Origin: Nocardia carnea
GTDB lineage: Bacteria > Actinomycetota > Actinomycetes > Mycobacteriales > Mycobacteriaceae
Length of the DNA stretch: 52,430 bases
Direction: 5' to 3'
NCBI RefSeq assembly: GCF_029869215.1
Contig: NZ_JARWPM010000290.1
Span: 1 to 52,430, forward strand
Shown: positions 26,497-35,132 of the stretch, one piece after another
How positions within the stretch are numbered: the stretch's first letter is position 1
How the letters are laid out: the number at the start of each line of letters is the position of its first letter
Program-made: the position numbers and the translations under genes
The notes under the pieces: generated by a model
What the model was told of the DNA's origin: nothing
Seen by the model: only the letters and a program-made list of their open reading frames with translations
Databases searched by the model: none

Positions 26497-27399
26497 ATGA
26501 CTTCGATTTCCAGCGCGGGTGTTCCCTGCCGCCGACTCGCTCTCACACGGGACGACGGTCCGACATTGCAGATCACCGAATGGGGCTCGCAGACCCCGCG
26601 AGTGACTATGGTCTTGACCCATGGACTCGCGTTGTCGCACGAGAGTTGGGAGGACGTTGCTCAGCTTGTGATCGCTGCGGACCCGACTATTCGCGTCGTC
26701 ACCTACGACCATCGGGGACACGGGGATTCGGAGTCGGCTCCGGCCAGCCTCGAGATTCTTGCGGACGATCTTGCGACTATTCTTTCGGAAACTGTGCCTA
26801 CGGGTCCGGTCGTATTGGGTGGTCATTCGATGGGAGGGATGACTCTCATGGCCTTGGCTGAACGTCACAGTGAGGTGCTCGGACCGAGAATCCTCGGCGT
26901 CGCGTTGGTGTCGACAGGGGCGGGCGATATTCTGGGAAATATGCTGCGCAGCAAATTCTGGCGAAGGCTGATAATGCTGGGTCTGGAGGCGCTACCCTAT
27001 ATCAGGATTCCTTCCCGGCCGCTTTTCCTGATGCGGCAGTCGACACGAGGCATCCTATTCGGAGCGCGTCCTCGTCGGCACGATATGAACCGTGCTGTGC
27101 TGCAGCTCGCGAAGAGCAATTCTCGCAATGTCGCGGAGCTGACCCGTTCGATACTCTCTCACAAGCGTTACGGCGTGCTGGGCAGATTCAGCTGTCCCGT
27201 CGTCGTGCTGGTCGGGTCTCGTGACCGCCTGACCCCCGTTCATCACTCGCGTGCGCTTCGGCATCGTATTCCAGGGAGTCATTTGGTCATCTTCGAAAAG
27301 GCTGGGCACTACCTGCCCTACGAACGCAGCGGTGAGGTGGCCGTCCATCTCCTCGGATTGACTCGGGAAGCGCGCATACGCGAAGCAACCGTCGCATAG
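26497..27399 (+). CDS. Alpha/beta hydrolase at the end of the mce operon
   Basis: 300-residue alpha/beta hydrolase. Oxyanion-hole motif LTHGLALSHESW, strand VVTYDHRGHGDS, nucleophile elbow LGGHSMGGMTLM with Ser about residue 111, acid in VLVGSRDRLTPV and catalytic His in EKAGHYLPYE. It has no clear signal peptide, so it is probably cytoplasmic or membrane-associated. It lies 36 bases after the Mce-associated gene in the same direction, so it probably hydrolyses an ester or lactone of the imported hydrophobic substrate. That role is inference; esterase, lipase or epoxide hydrolase cannot be separated from sequence alone. Confidence 0.85.
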   Translation: MTSISSAGVPCRRLALTRDDGPTLQITEWGSQTPRVTMVLTHGLALSHESWEDVAQLVIAADPTIRVVTYDHRGHGDSESAPASLEILADDLATILSETVPTGPVVLGGHSMGGMTLMALAERHSEVLGPRILGVALVSTGAGDILGNMLRSKFWRRLIMLGLEALPYIRIPSRPLFLMRQSTRGILFGARPRRHDMNRAVLQLAKSNSRNVAELTRSILSHKRYGVLGRFSCPVVVLVGSRDRLTPVHHSRALRHRIPGSHLVIFEKAGHYLPYERSGEVAVHLLGLTREARIREATVA

Positions 27400-27432
27400 C
27401 GGCATTAACATTCGTCATACGCTGAGGGTAAC

Positions 27433-27454
27433 GATAGGCGAATAGTTCGCTATC
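27433..27454 (+). terminator. Hairpin after the mce operon
   Basis: GATAGGCGAA (27433-27442) pairs with TTCGCTATC (27446-27454), a 9-bp stem with one bulged G and a 3-base loop. It lies 33 bases after the last gene of the mce operon, where a terminator is expected. Confidence 0.45.
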
Positions 27455-27505
27455 AGAGCTTGATATCGGTCCGGGAACCGCGGAACGCCCTTTCTCAACA
27501 GCCGG

Positions 27506-27780
27506 ATGATGACTGTCAGGGTAGTGGGTGCAGCCGCAGCGCGCTGGGGCCGATGTCGTATAGTCCAGCGCCGGCTGCCGGTGCCGCTAGTTATGGTCGG
27601 CTTTGAAGCCACCGATTTCAATGCGGGTTCCAGCTGGCTGTTTCAGCGGTTGCGGCCCGGCGCGCGGGTTCGCAACCTTGTTGTCGAACGTCTCGGCGAA
27701 GCTGTTGTTCAAGGTTGTGCCCGGCGGCAGGTACCGAGCTACAGAACATGCTGGTCACCATCATCGGTCCGCCGCCCCGG
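27506..27780 (-). mobile_element. Degenerate 3' part of an IS3 element (relative of the copy at 13.5 kb)
   Basis: The plus-strand sequence can be followed alongside 13605-13815 of the intact IS3 (shared runs such as GTGGGTGCAG, CCGGTGCCG, GGTTGCGG, GTGCCCGGCGG). So this is the C-terminal part of a related OrfB on the minus strand, broken by many small insertions and deletions. It stops abruptly near 27740-27780. Confidence 0.6.
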
Positions 27781-27782
27781 TT

Positions 27783-27890
27783 CTAGGTTGGACAACGGTC
27801 GGGAGATGATTTCGGTTGCCCTGCAACCAGTTCTGCGCCGACCGGGTCGGAGTATCCTGAGCGGTGACGGGACCCGGTAGTCGGTCCGCC
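27783..27890 (+). mobile_element. Short inverted IS3 OrfB fragment
   Basis: The plus strand encodes RLDNGREMISVALQ and, after a shift, QFCADRVGVS. This matches the second catalytic Asp region of IS3 OrfB (RLDNGPEMISAALQTFCRDRVGISY in the intact copy). It lies in the opposite orientation to the fragments on both sides, so an inversion or independent insertion has mixed pieces of IS3 here. Confidence 0.6.
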
Positions 27891-27899
27891 GCGTGTGAG

Positions 27900-28983
27900 A
27901 ACCAGTTGTAGGGGATGCAGGGTTGTAGCGTATCCGGCTGGGGCGTTGCAGCCCAGGCCGGAATCTCTTCGGCGGTGATTGTATTCTTCCTTCCAGTCGC
28001 TGATCACGACGCGGGCTTGGGCCAACGACCAGAAGCTGTTGATGTTGGGGCATTCGTCGCGTCGGCGGCGGCTGAACCATTCAATGTAGCCGTTGCGGCA
28101 GGGTCGGCTAGTGTGACGAACGCTGAGCAGACCCGTTCCGCCGCCCAGTCGCCTGGCACGCGAAATTGGTCTGTTGCCGCAGCGCAGGGCGGCGGGGTAG
28201 TTGCGATCGACAGCGATTCGTTGATGAGTCCGTCGGCGGTGATCGATCGTTCCACCAGCCGGCCCAAGCATTCGCGGGTGTGTTTCATCGACGATGGAGA
28301 CGATCTGGACTGGGCGTGCGTCGTCGCTGGCATCGAATCGGAAGTCCACTGCCCATACACGGTTGGGTGCCCTTTGCCTCCGTCGTGGTGGTGGTTTCCA
28401 GGCGTTTCGGCGCCGCAGCGGCCCTCGTAATCCCTCGTCGCGCCAGAGGCGTTGGATTTTCTTGTGATTGACTGTCCAGCACTCGCTGCGGGCGCCGTGG
28501 TAGGCGCGGCGGAATCCTTGCCGTGGATGGGTTTCGTCCAGGCACGCAGCCATTCACGCAAAGCCGCATCGGGATGTGCGTTGGTGTCGGTGGTTCGAAC
28601 GCGCCGTTGTGTACTTCGATGTTCGCCGGTAACCGGCAGGCGAACCTTTCGCGGACCCCGAGCACCCGCACCAGGTGCGCCACGGCCGCCCGCCGGCGTT
28701 CCGGGTCTAGAAGGTTCCCTTGGCGATCTCGTTCAATGCAGCTTTCTCTAGCTTCGCCTCGCCGAGAAGACTTTTCAGAGTGGAGTGTTCGCGTTCGGGG
28801 CCCTTCAACCGTTTGCCGTCGCCGGCCTTCAGCCCGCCGAACTGGTTGCGCCACCGTTAGTAGGTGGCCATGGTGATCTGCAGTGACGGCGACTTCCTTA
28901 TTCTCGCCCAGCAGGTGGACGGCCTTGCTCAGCTTGCGCACGGCCTGTGGAGGTGTGTGCCCTTTTCGTGTCGCCATAGTCAT
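27900..28983 (-). mobile_element. Degenerate IS3-family element with OrfA and OrfB relics
   Basis: OrfB relic (27900-28560): QGFRRAYHGARSECWTVNHKKIQRLWRDEGL, RVWAVDFRFDA (first Asp), NGYIEWFSRRRRDECPNINSFWSLAQARVVISDWKEEYNHRRRDSGLG. OrfA relic (about 28715-28983): RWRNQFGGLKAGDGKRLKGPEREHSTLKSLLGEAKLEKAALNEIAKGTF, then a stop. Several frameshifts occur in both, so no transposase can be made. It belongs to the same broad IS3 group as the intact copy at 13.5 kb but is a distinct element. Confidence 0.7.
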
Positions 28984-29165
28984 CGAGCGTTCCTGCCCAC
29001 TACGTGGGCGGCAATGCTCTCACAGCCGCCGGACCAAATGTCATCGGGTCAGGTCAGACGAATTCGCAAAGCGCGCACCACTTGAACCTACCTATCCTCG
29101 ATGATCAGACACTGCCCATTCGACCTACGGGCCGCTATGCGATGCATGGGGGACAACGCAACTGA
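28984..29165. other. Short spacer, no gene seen
   Basis: Between the IS3 relic and the stop of the exporter gene nothing is recognisable on either strand. Confidence 0.4.
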
Positions 29166-30839
29166 CTATGGATCGAGTGTTCGCCGCACTGATGCCATCG
29201 ATCGGTCATTGGCGTGGGCATCCGATCGACTGGTTCGAGCGGCGTGTGTAGGCCAGGGGAGGTGACGTCGGCGGCGCCGTCGGATACCGCTTTCGGCGGC
29301 TTTTCGTGGAGGGGAAAGTGGGACGAGGATCAGAACCCCGGCTATGGTGATCGCTGCCAGCGCGAGCGCCGAATGTTCCACCCCACTCCAAAAGGCATCC
29401 TTCGCATAGTCGGCGAGAGGCCTTCCTACATTACCGGCACGCTCAGCGACTTCGAGGGCACCGGCCAGGGAACTGCGGACCGGAGCGCGCGCGGGCTCGG
29501 GAAGGCGGTCCAGCACCTCGTTGATCCTCGAAGTATAGCTCGCGGACAAAATGCTACCGGAGACGGCAATGCCGATGGCCGCGCCGACTTCGCGAGTCGC
29601 GTCGTTGACCGCAGCGGATACCCCGTGCTTCTCCAACGGTGTGTCGAGCATGATCGCGTTGGTCGCGGGGGCGGCCGACAAGCCCAGCCCGGCGCTCATG
29701 ATCAACAGGGGCCAGAGAACGTCGAAGTACGACGAACCGGTGTCGAGGCGAAGGATGGCGAGTAAGCCGACGGCGATGGTCAGAAGACCGGTCGCTGTCG
29801 TCACCCGCAATCCCGCCCATGCAGCGATTGCCGGCGACACGAGTGACATCACGATAAGCGGAACGACCATCGGCGCCAGCGCCAGCGCCGAGCCGAGGGC
29901 ATCGAACCCGAGGATGAGCTGGAAGTGCTGTACCAGTAGGTACATCACACCGAAAGTCACGAGGAACTGGATGGTTATCGATAGCGCGCCGCTCGAGAAG
30001 CCCCGGCGGCGGAACAGGCTCACGTCCAGTAGCGGGTGCTCGGCACGCACCTCGGTGAGGATAAATGCCACGGTGCCGATTACTCCCGCCGCACCTGCGA
30101 CAAGAACCCGGACATCCGTCCAGCCGCGCGACGGACCCTCGATGACCGCGAACACCGACGTGCCGATGGCGAGCACGACCCAGAACATGCCGAAAAGATC
30201 GAACGGCGGGAGTTCGGCGTCCTGTGAATCAGGCACGGTGAAGGCCAGAACCAGCAGTAGTAGTGCGACGACGGTCAGACCGACGAAGATCGAATGCCAC
30301 GACCACTGGGTAAGAAGCAGACCGGATCCCACCATGCCGATCACGCCACCCGAGCCGGCGATCCCGGCCCAGACTCCGACCGCGTACGACCGCTTCTCCA
30401 CTGGGAGGTTGCTTGTCAGAAGCGAGAGGGTCGCCGGCATGACGAAAGCTGCTCCTGCGCCCGCCAAGGCCCGGGAGGCAATGAGTGCCGCAGGAGTATC
30501 GAGAAATACAGGCACAACTGAAGCGGCCGCGAAGACCGCCAGGCCGACGATTAGAACGCGTCGGCGCCCATACCGATCGCCGATCGCGCCAGCGGGCAAA
30601 ACCAAGCAGGCGAGGACCAGCGTGTATCCGTCGACGATCCATGTGAGAGCATTTTGATCTGCGCCGATGTCGAGCGCAAGGGCAGGCAGAGCGGTGTACA
30701 GCGCTGCCATGGCCGCAACAACCAATGCTACTGCGGCACAGGTTATGGCCAGCGTCCAAGCCGCGGAGTTGCGGTCGCGAAGCCGGTCTCCAAAGCTGAT
30801 CATGTCGGTATCCTGGTCCCTTCGGGGCGTCGTCGGCAT
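29166..30839 (-). CDS. MFS drug-type exporter (DHA2, 14-TM)
   Basis: 557-residue major facilitator of the EmrB/QacA type with about 14 membrane segments. Motifs: LPALALDIGADQNALTWIVDGYTL (motif D1), AGAIGDRYGRRRVLIVG (motif A), and the antiporter motif C region GVWAGIAGSGGVIGMVGSGLLL. It should expel hydrophobic or toxic compounds by proton antiport. The C-terminal ~40 residues are unusually Arg-rich and may be unstructured. The ATG at 30839 was chosen, with an ATG at 30803 after AGGA as a good alternative. It follows the DUF4873 gene by 18 bases and forms a unit divergent from the diiron-oxygenase operon. It may export an inhibitory product of that pathway; this is inference. Confidence 0.88.
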   Translation of the reverse strand: MPTTPRRDQDTDMISFGDRLRDRNSAAWTLAITCAAVALVVAAMAALYTALPALALDIGADQNALTWIVDGYTLVLACLVLPAGAIGDRYGRRRVLIVGLAVFAAASVVPVFLDTPAALIASRALAGAGAAFVMPATLSLLTSNLPVEKRSYAVGVWAGIAGSGGVIGMVGSGLLLTQWSWHSIFVGLTVVALLLLVLAFTVPDSQDAELPPFDLFGMFWVVLAIGTSVFAVIEGPSRGWTDVRVLVAGAAGVIGTVAFILTEVRAEHPLLDVSLFRRRGFSSGALSITIQFLVTFGVMYLLVQHFQLILGFDALGSALALAPMVVPLIVMSLVSPAIAAWAGLRVTTATGLLTIAVGLLAILRLDTGSSYFDVLWPLLIMSAGLGLSAAPATNAIMLDTPLEKHGVSAAVNDATREVGAAIGIAVSGSILSASYTSRINEVLDRLPEPARAPVRSSLAGALEVAERAGNVGRPLADYAKDAFWSGVEHSALALAAITIAGVLILVPLSPPRKAAESGIRRRRRRHLPWPTHAARTSRSDAHANDRSMASVRRTLDP

Positions 30840-30857
30840 TCGCGTAGGTCCTACGGC

Positions 30858-31193
30858 TCAGCTTTGCGTAGCTTCTACTTCCTCCAGCGTCGTCGGCACG
30901 TGATAGGGCGGTCGTCCTCTGCCCTGAACTCGATAGCGGCCCCAGAAGTCACGATCGCCGATGGTCGCCGGCGCCTCGCCCGTACTGGTCCGGATCAGCA
31001 CGGAACGTCGGCGTCCCCCTAACAGATTGTCGAGTTCGTCGTTCTGGCGGATGCGCCCGTACCAGCTGAAGCGGCCGTCGATGGGTTGGAAATAGCCGCG
31101 CAGTTCGACTTGCACCTCGACGTCGTCGGTTGCGATCACCACTGTGGCCGGCCCGATGTAGTCAGAGGCATCGTGCGGACTCTGAGACTTCAC
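30858..31193 (-). CDS. Stand-alone DUF4873 protein
   Basis: 111-residue protein consisting of one DUF4873 domain: YIGPATVVIATDDVEVQVELRGYFQPIDGRFSWYGRI, then RRRSVLIRTSTGEAPATIGDRDFWGRYRVQGRGRPPY. The GTG at 31193 has a strong GGAGGA eight bases upstream; the longer open frame upstream lies in the promoter region. In actinobacteria this domain is often found fused to, or next to, flavin monooxygenases of the Baeyer-Villiger class, and one such gene lies in the divergent operon. Its biochemical role is unknown; the beta-rich pattern suggests ligand or partner binding. Confidence 0.75.
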   Translation of the reverse strand: MKSQSPHDASDYIGPATVVIATDDVEVQVELRGYFQPIDGRFSWYGRIRQNDELDNLLGGRRRSVLIRTSTGEAPATIGDRDFWGRYRVQGRGRPPYHVPTTLEEVEATQS

Positions 31194-31319
31194 TGTGAAC
31201 TCCTCCGTTTGGTCGATAGTCGACGCCAGCGATCGGATCGCCCGGCACTGGGGCCAAGTAGCCCGGCGTCGGGATCGGGGCCGGCCCTTGACAAGCCGCG
31301 CCGCCGGGGTCAAAGTTAC

Positions 31320-31356
31320 CTCATACCCAAAGTATCCGCTACTGCCCGTATTGCAC
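31320..31356 (+). promoter_or_regulatory. Operator-like element, second copy (diiron-oxygenase promoter)
   Basis: It contains ATACCCAAAGTAT and ends in GTATTGCAC, agreeing with the element at 17636-17672 at 30 of 37 positions in the same orientation. A TTGACA lies upstream at 31288-31293, as at the mce promoter, but here 5 bases further away and without a good -10. Within and just after the element GTATCCGC (31332-31339) and GCGGATAC (31363-31370) form an additional 8-bp inverted repeat. Placed between the divergent DUF4873 and oxygenase genes, it could control both. Confidence 0.6.
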
Positions 31357-31449
31357 TCTTGAGCGGATACCGGGTTACTGCCACCGGACGTTGATCCGGA
31401 CTGGATGTATCGATGCAGAGTCATCGATCGAGTCTCAAAGGAGCGACAG

Positions 31450-32436
31450 ATGACGACCAGTGACGTCAGGGCCGAGACCAACGGGCAGATTGCCGTAACC
31501 ACCGACGGTATGGCGCGCGTGAGCGGTCGGCGACCCATTGACCTGCAACGATCGGCCGGACGACTGCTCAAGACTTCCGTAGAGAAGTTCTACGACGCCG
31601 AAGTCGACATCGACTGGGATAGTCCGTGGTTGCCGGATAAGGCGTGGTTCCCCGAGCATCGCCTGTCCCTCTACGGCACCGGTCTGTGGAACCGGCTTTC
31701 CGAGGAACAGAAGATCGACCTGGGCAAACATGAGTTGGTGAGCATCCTCAGCTTCGGGATCTACGCCGAGAATTTGCTGAGTATGGCGTTGCTACGGCTG
31801 AACACGACGGGTGATCTCGTCGACAACAAGGCCCTATACGCACTTGCCGAGGTTGGCGACGAGAGCCGCCATTCCACAATGTTCGCGCGTCTGATCGCCA
31901 AAACGGGGATCCCGCCCTACAAGCTTCCGCCGGGGTTTCTGTCGCTGGCGAAGATCCTGCATTTCGTCCCGCTCGGGCCCTCGATCCAGGGCGCGACCTT
32001 GCTGATCGAGGAGATTCTCGATCGGGCACAGCGTGAAGCGATGAACGACGAACGCCTACAACCGCAGGTCCGGCAGTTGATGAAAATTCACGTGCTCGAG
32101 GAGGCCCGCCACATCACGTTCGCGCGCTCCGAGCTTGTCGAGGGTATGCGGTCGCGAGGCCGGATCTCGCGGGCATGGCACCGCGGCGTCCTCGCAGTTG
32201 TCGCGAACCTGTCCTACCCGATCTTGATCAATCCCAAGCTGTACCGTGCTGTCGGCGTGCATCCTCTGCGGGGGTTCCTCGCTTGCCAATTCGGCCCGCA
32301 CTACCGGGAGAACCTGCAGTTCATGTCCGAGCCGATGATCCGATTCTTCGATGAGGCAGGAATGATGGAAGGTCGCTTCACCATGTTCCTTTGGCGCCTG
32401 ACGAGGAGCCTGCCCGACGATATCGCCCGGCGGTGA
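31450..32436 (+). CDS. AurF-type diiron oxygenase
   Basis: 328-residue non-heme diiron protein of the p-aminobenzoate N-oxygenase AurF family. The set of seven metal ligands known for AurF can be aligned: Glu107 (IYAEN), Glu138 and His141 (DESRH), a Glu at 187/188 (LLIEEIL), and His214, Glu218, His221 (HVLEEARH). It therefore probably activates O2 to oxidise an amine or a C-H bond. ATG 31450 follows AAAGGAG. It is the first gene of an operon with a Baeyer-Villiger-type monooxygenase, an SDR and a [2Fe-2S] flavin reductase; the last could supply electrons to it. No nitro or amino substrate is hinted at nearby, so C-oxidation of a hydrophobic compound is a fair alternative to N-oxygenation. Confidence 0.85.
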   Translation: MTTSDVRAETNGQIAVTTDGMARVSGRRPIDLQRSAGRLLKTSVEKFYDAEVDIDWDSPWLPDKAWFPEHRLSLYGTGLWNRLSEEQKIDLGKHELVSILSFGIYAENLLSMALLRLNTTGDLVDNKALYALAEVGDESRHSTMFARLIAKTGIPPYKLPPGFLSLAKILHFVPLGPSIQGATLLIEEILDRAQREAMNDERLQPQVRQLMKIHVLEEARHITFARSELVEGMRSRGRISRAWHRGVLAVVANLSYPILINPKLYRAVGVHPLRGFLACQFGPHYRENLQFMSEPMIRFFDEAGMMEGRFTMFLWRLTRSLPDDIARR

Positions 32437-32634
32437 ACAGACTCGGACCGGCGTGAACAGCACCACGCATATTGCTGAGCGCAAGTCGCGCCGTGATATG
32501 TTGCGGCGGGCACTCGTCGAATCCCGCGAACTCCTCGGTCCTGCCGCCGGTCCGACATATCCGCAGTAGCTGAGTAGCTATCGAAAATTTGTGGCCACCT
32601 GTACCGCACGTGAGCCAACGTCCAGAGGAAATCG

Positions 32635-34233
32635 ATGAGTAATAACCGTTCTGCCAAATACACGGGAAAGACCAATGGTTCGGGAGGTCGTGCAGCGAGC
32701 GAGAGGGTGCACACAACAGAGGTCCTCATCGTCGGGAGCGGATTCTCCGGCATGGGAATGGCGATTCAACTGCTGAAATCGGGAATGAATGACTTCTTGA
32801 TAATCGAGAAGGATTCCGAAATCGGCGGAACCTGGCGCGACAATACATATCCGGGCTGTGCCTGCGACGTCCCTTCTCACATGTACTCGTACTCTTTCGA
32901 GCCCAAGCCGGATTGGAGTCACTTGTGGGCAGGACAGGATGAAATTCAGCAGTATCTCCTGAGTCTCGCACGCAAGTACGATCTCTATAGCCGCACGCAT
33001 TTCGGGCGGGCCTTGCAATCCGGATACTGGGATCCTGGTGATTCCGCGTGGCATGTTACGACCTCCGACGGCAACGAGTACGTTGCCCGATTCCTGGTTT
33101 CAGGCGTAGGCGCACTCCATATACCGAATATCCCCCAGATCAAGGGGCAGAAGAAGTTCGCTGGTGCAGCATTTCACTCGGCGCAGTGGGATCATGACTG
33201 CACACTGGATGGCAAGAAGGTCGCTGTTATCGGGACGGGTGCGAGCGCAATCCAATTCGTTCCGGAAATTGCCAAGGTAGCCGATGAACTGCATCTATAC
33301 CAGCGGACGCCGGCGTGGGTACTGCCCCGTAGGAACGTCAAGGTCCCGAAGGCGATCCAAGCCCTGCTCACGAGGGCGCCGATCCTCGCCAAAGCCCTCC
33401 GGACTGCCATCTACTGGTCAGCGGAGTCACTGTCGATAGGACTGAACGGACATATCAATTTCATGCGTCCGCTCGAGAGTGTCGCAAAGTGGAACATAGC
33501 GCGGGGAATTGATGATCCCGCGCTGCGCAAGAAGCTCACCCCCACGTATCGCATCGGGTGCAAAAGAATCCTCGGTTCCAGTGACTACTACCCAGCGCTG
33601 AATCGGCCCACTACATCCGTCATCACCGACGGGATCGCCGAGATCACCGAGGACGCCATCATATCCCAGTCCGGTGACAAGCGTCCGGTCGACGTGATCA
33701 TCTATGCCACCGGTTTCCACGTAACCGACGGGTTCGACCACCTCCGGCTCAAGGGTGCGTCCGGTCGTGAACTCTCCTCCGTATGGTCGGACGAAGGGAT
33801 TCAAACCCATCTCGGCATCACCACCGCAGGTTTCCCGAACTTGTTCTTCCTGCTCGGCCCCAACACCGGGCTCGGTCACAACTCGGTGGTATTCATGATC
33901 GAATGCCAGATCAGGTACATCATCGGCGCGATTCGGCTCGCGAAGCAACGTGGCGCAGCTGCGCTCGAGGTGCGTGAACCCGTTCAGCGGGAATTCAACT
34001 CGGACATCCAGCGGAAATTGGTGAACGGGGTCTGGAGCAGCGGGGGGTGCACCAGTTGGTACCTCGATGCACAGGGTGTCAATCGGACGGTCTGGCCAGG
34101 TTTCACCTGGCAGTATTGGCGGCGTACCCGCAATGTCGCGGACTCTGATTTCGCGTTGGTCGGCGAGTCGACAGGTGATCGAAGCGGCGACCTCCTTCCG
34201 AATTCGATCAAGAAGGGTAGCTTGCCGAGATGA
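32635..34233 (+). CDS. Flavin-containing monooxygenase, Baeyer-Villiger type
   Basis: 532-residue FAD/NADPH monooxygenase. FAD Rossmann motif VLIVGSGFSGMG at residues 31-41, then GGTWRDNTYPGCACDVPSHMYSYSF typical of Baeyer-Villiger enzymes. The fingerprint F-x-G-x3-H-x3-W-D is FAGAAFHSAQWD at 175-186, and the NADPH motif is IGTGASA at about 199-205. An ATG-like (C-terminal) motif, IYATGFHVTDGF, completes the set. Such enzymes insert oxygen next to a ketone to give an ester or lactone. The first 25 residues are a polar extension. It lies 200 bases after the diiron oxygenase gene and overlaps the SDR gene by four bases. A ketone made by the SDR could be its substrate, and an alpha/beta hydrolase such as the one at 26497 could open the product; both are inference. 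Confidence 0.9.
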   Translation: MSNNRSAKYTGKTNGSGGRAASERVHTTEVLIVGSGFSGMGMAIQLLKSGMNDFLIIEKDSEIGGTWRDNTYPGCACDVPSHMYSYSFEPKPDWSHLWAGQDEIQQYLLSLARKYDLYSRTHFGRALQSGYWDPGDSAWHVTTSDGNEYVARFLVSGVGALHIPNIPQIKGQKKFAGAAFHSAQWDHDCTLDGKKVAVIGTGASAIQFVPEIAKVADELHLYQRTPAWVLPRRNVKVPKAIQALLTRAPILAKALRTAIYWSAESLSIGLNGHINFMRPLESVAKWNIARGIDDPALRKKLTPTYRIGCKRILGSSDYYPALNRPTTSVITDGIAEITEDAIISQSGDKRPVDVIIYATGFHVTDGFDHLRLKGASGRELSSVWSDEGIQTHLGITTAGFPNLFFLLGPNTGLGHNSVVFMIECQIRYIIGAIRLAKQRGAAALEVREPVQREFNSDIQRKLVNGVWSSGGCTSWYLDAQGVNRTVWPGFTWQYWRRTRNVADSDFALVGESTGDRSGDLLPNSIKKGSLPR

Positions 34234-35087
34234 GAGAGTTCAGCGACCGAGTCGTCTCGGTAACCGGGGCAGGTTCAGGAATCGGCCGTGCAGTTGCAAT
34301 TCGACTCGCCGGCGAGGGCGCGCGGCTGGCCATTGCCGACATCGACGGCGAACGGGCCCGCGAAACCGCCTCCATGTGTACCGCGCTGGGTGTCGAATGC
34401 CAGCACTATCAGCTCGATGTGGCCGATCGTAGCGCATTCACGGAATATCGTCGTCAGGTCCTCAGCGACTTCGGTTCGGTCAGTATGGTAATCAACAATG
34501 CCGGGGTCGCACTCGGCGCCGACATACTGGATATGCAATGGATCGACTTCGAATGGTTGATGTCGATCAATTTCTGGGGAGTCGTGAACGGCACGAAACT
34601 ATTTCTTCCGGATCTGATCGACTCGGGCGACGGCCATGTTGTCAACGTGTCGAGTGTCTTCGGACTGATGGCCATTCCCAGTCAGAGCGCATATAATGCT
34701 TCCAAATTCGCCGTCCGAGGCTTTACCGAGGCGTTGCGCCAGGAGATGCGAATTAACCGGCTACCGGTGGGTGTAACATGCGTGCATCCGGGTGGTGTTC
34801 GCACAAATATTGTGCGCGGAGCTCGAGGTGTCGGCGCGATGGGTGATCAGGAGAAGATTGTCGCCGGTTTCGATCGTATTGCGCTCACCACTCCGGAAAG
34901 CGCCGCCGAAACGATCCTGAAGGGCGTGCGACGGAACAAACCTCGAGTCCTTATCGGACCCGATGCCCTGGGTTTCGATTTCGTCGCCCGCGCGGTGGGG
35001 CCGAGGTATCAGGACCTGAACGCTCCGCTGGCCCGTGTCGGCTATGCGATCGGCCGTCGTTACGGCCTTGTCAAGCGCGACAGTTGA
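34230..35087 (+). CDS. Short-chain dehydrogenase/reductase (SDR)
   Basis: 285-residue classical SDR. Cofactor motif VTGAGSGIGRAVA (TGxxxGIG), DVAD and NNAG motifs (VINNAGVALGA), catalytic Ser in VVNVSSVFG and YxxxK in SAYNASKFAVRGF. The Asp in IADIDGERA after the second strand favours NAD(H). The C-terminal ~35 residues (FVARAVGPRYQDLNAPLARVGYAIGRRYG) may form a membrane-associating helix, as in several actinobacterial SDRs acting on lipids. It overlaps the monooxygenase stop by four bases. It probably interconverts an alcohol and the ketone used by the Baeyer-Villiger-type enzyme. Confidence 0.9.
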   Translation: MREFSDRVVSVTGAGSGIGRAVAIRLAGEGARLAIADIDGERARETASMCTALGVECQHYQLDVADRSAFTEYRRQVLSDFGSVSMVINNAGVALGADILDMQWIDFEWLMSINFWGVVNGTKLFLPDLIDSGDGHVVNVSSVFGLMAIPSQSAYNASKFAVRGFTEALRQEMRINRLPVGVTCVHPGGVRTNIVRGARGVGAMGDQEKIVAGFDRIALTTPESAAETILKGVRRNKPRVLIGPDALGFDFVARAVGPRYQDLNAPLARVGYAIGRRYGLVKRDS

Positions 35088-35132
35088 ATCTGGGCCACGG
35101 GCCGGAATAATAGAGAAGGAATATCCTGGAAG

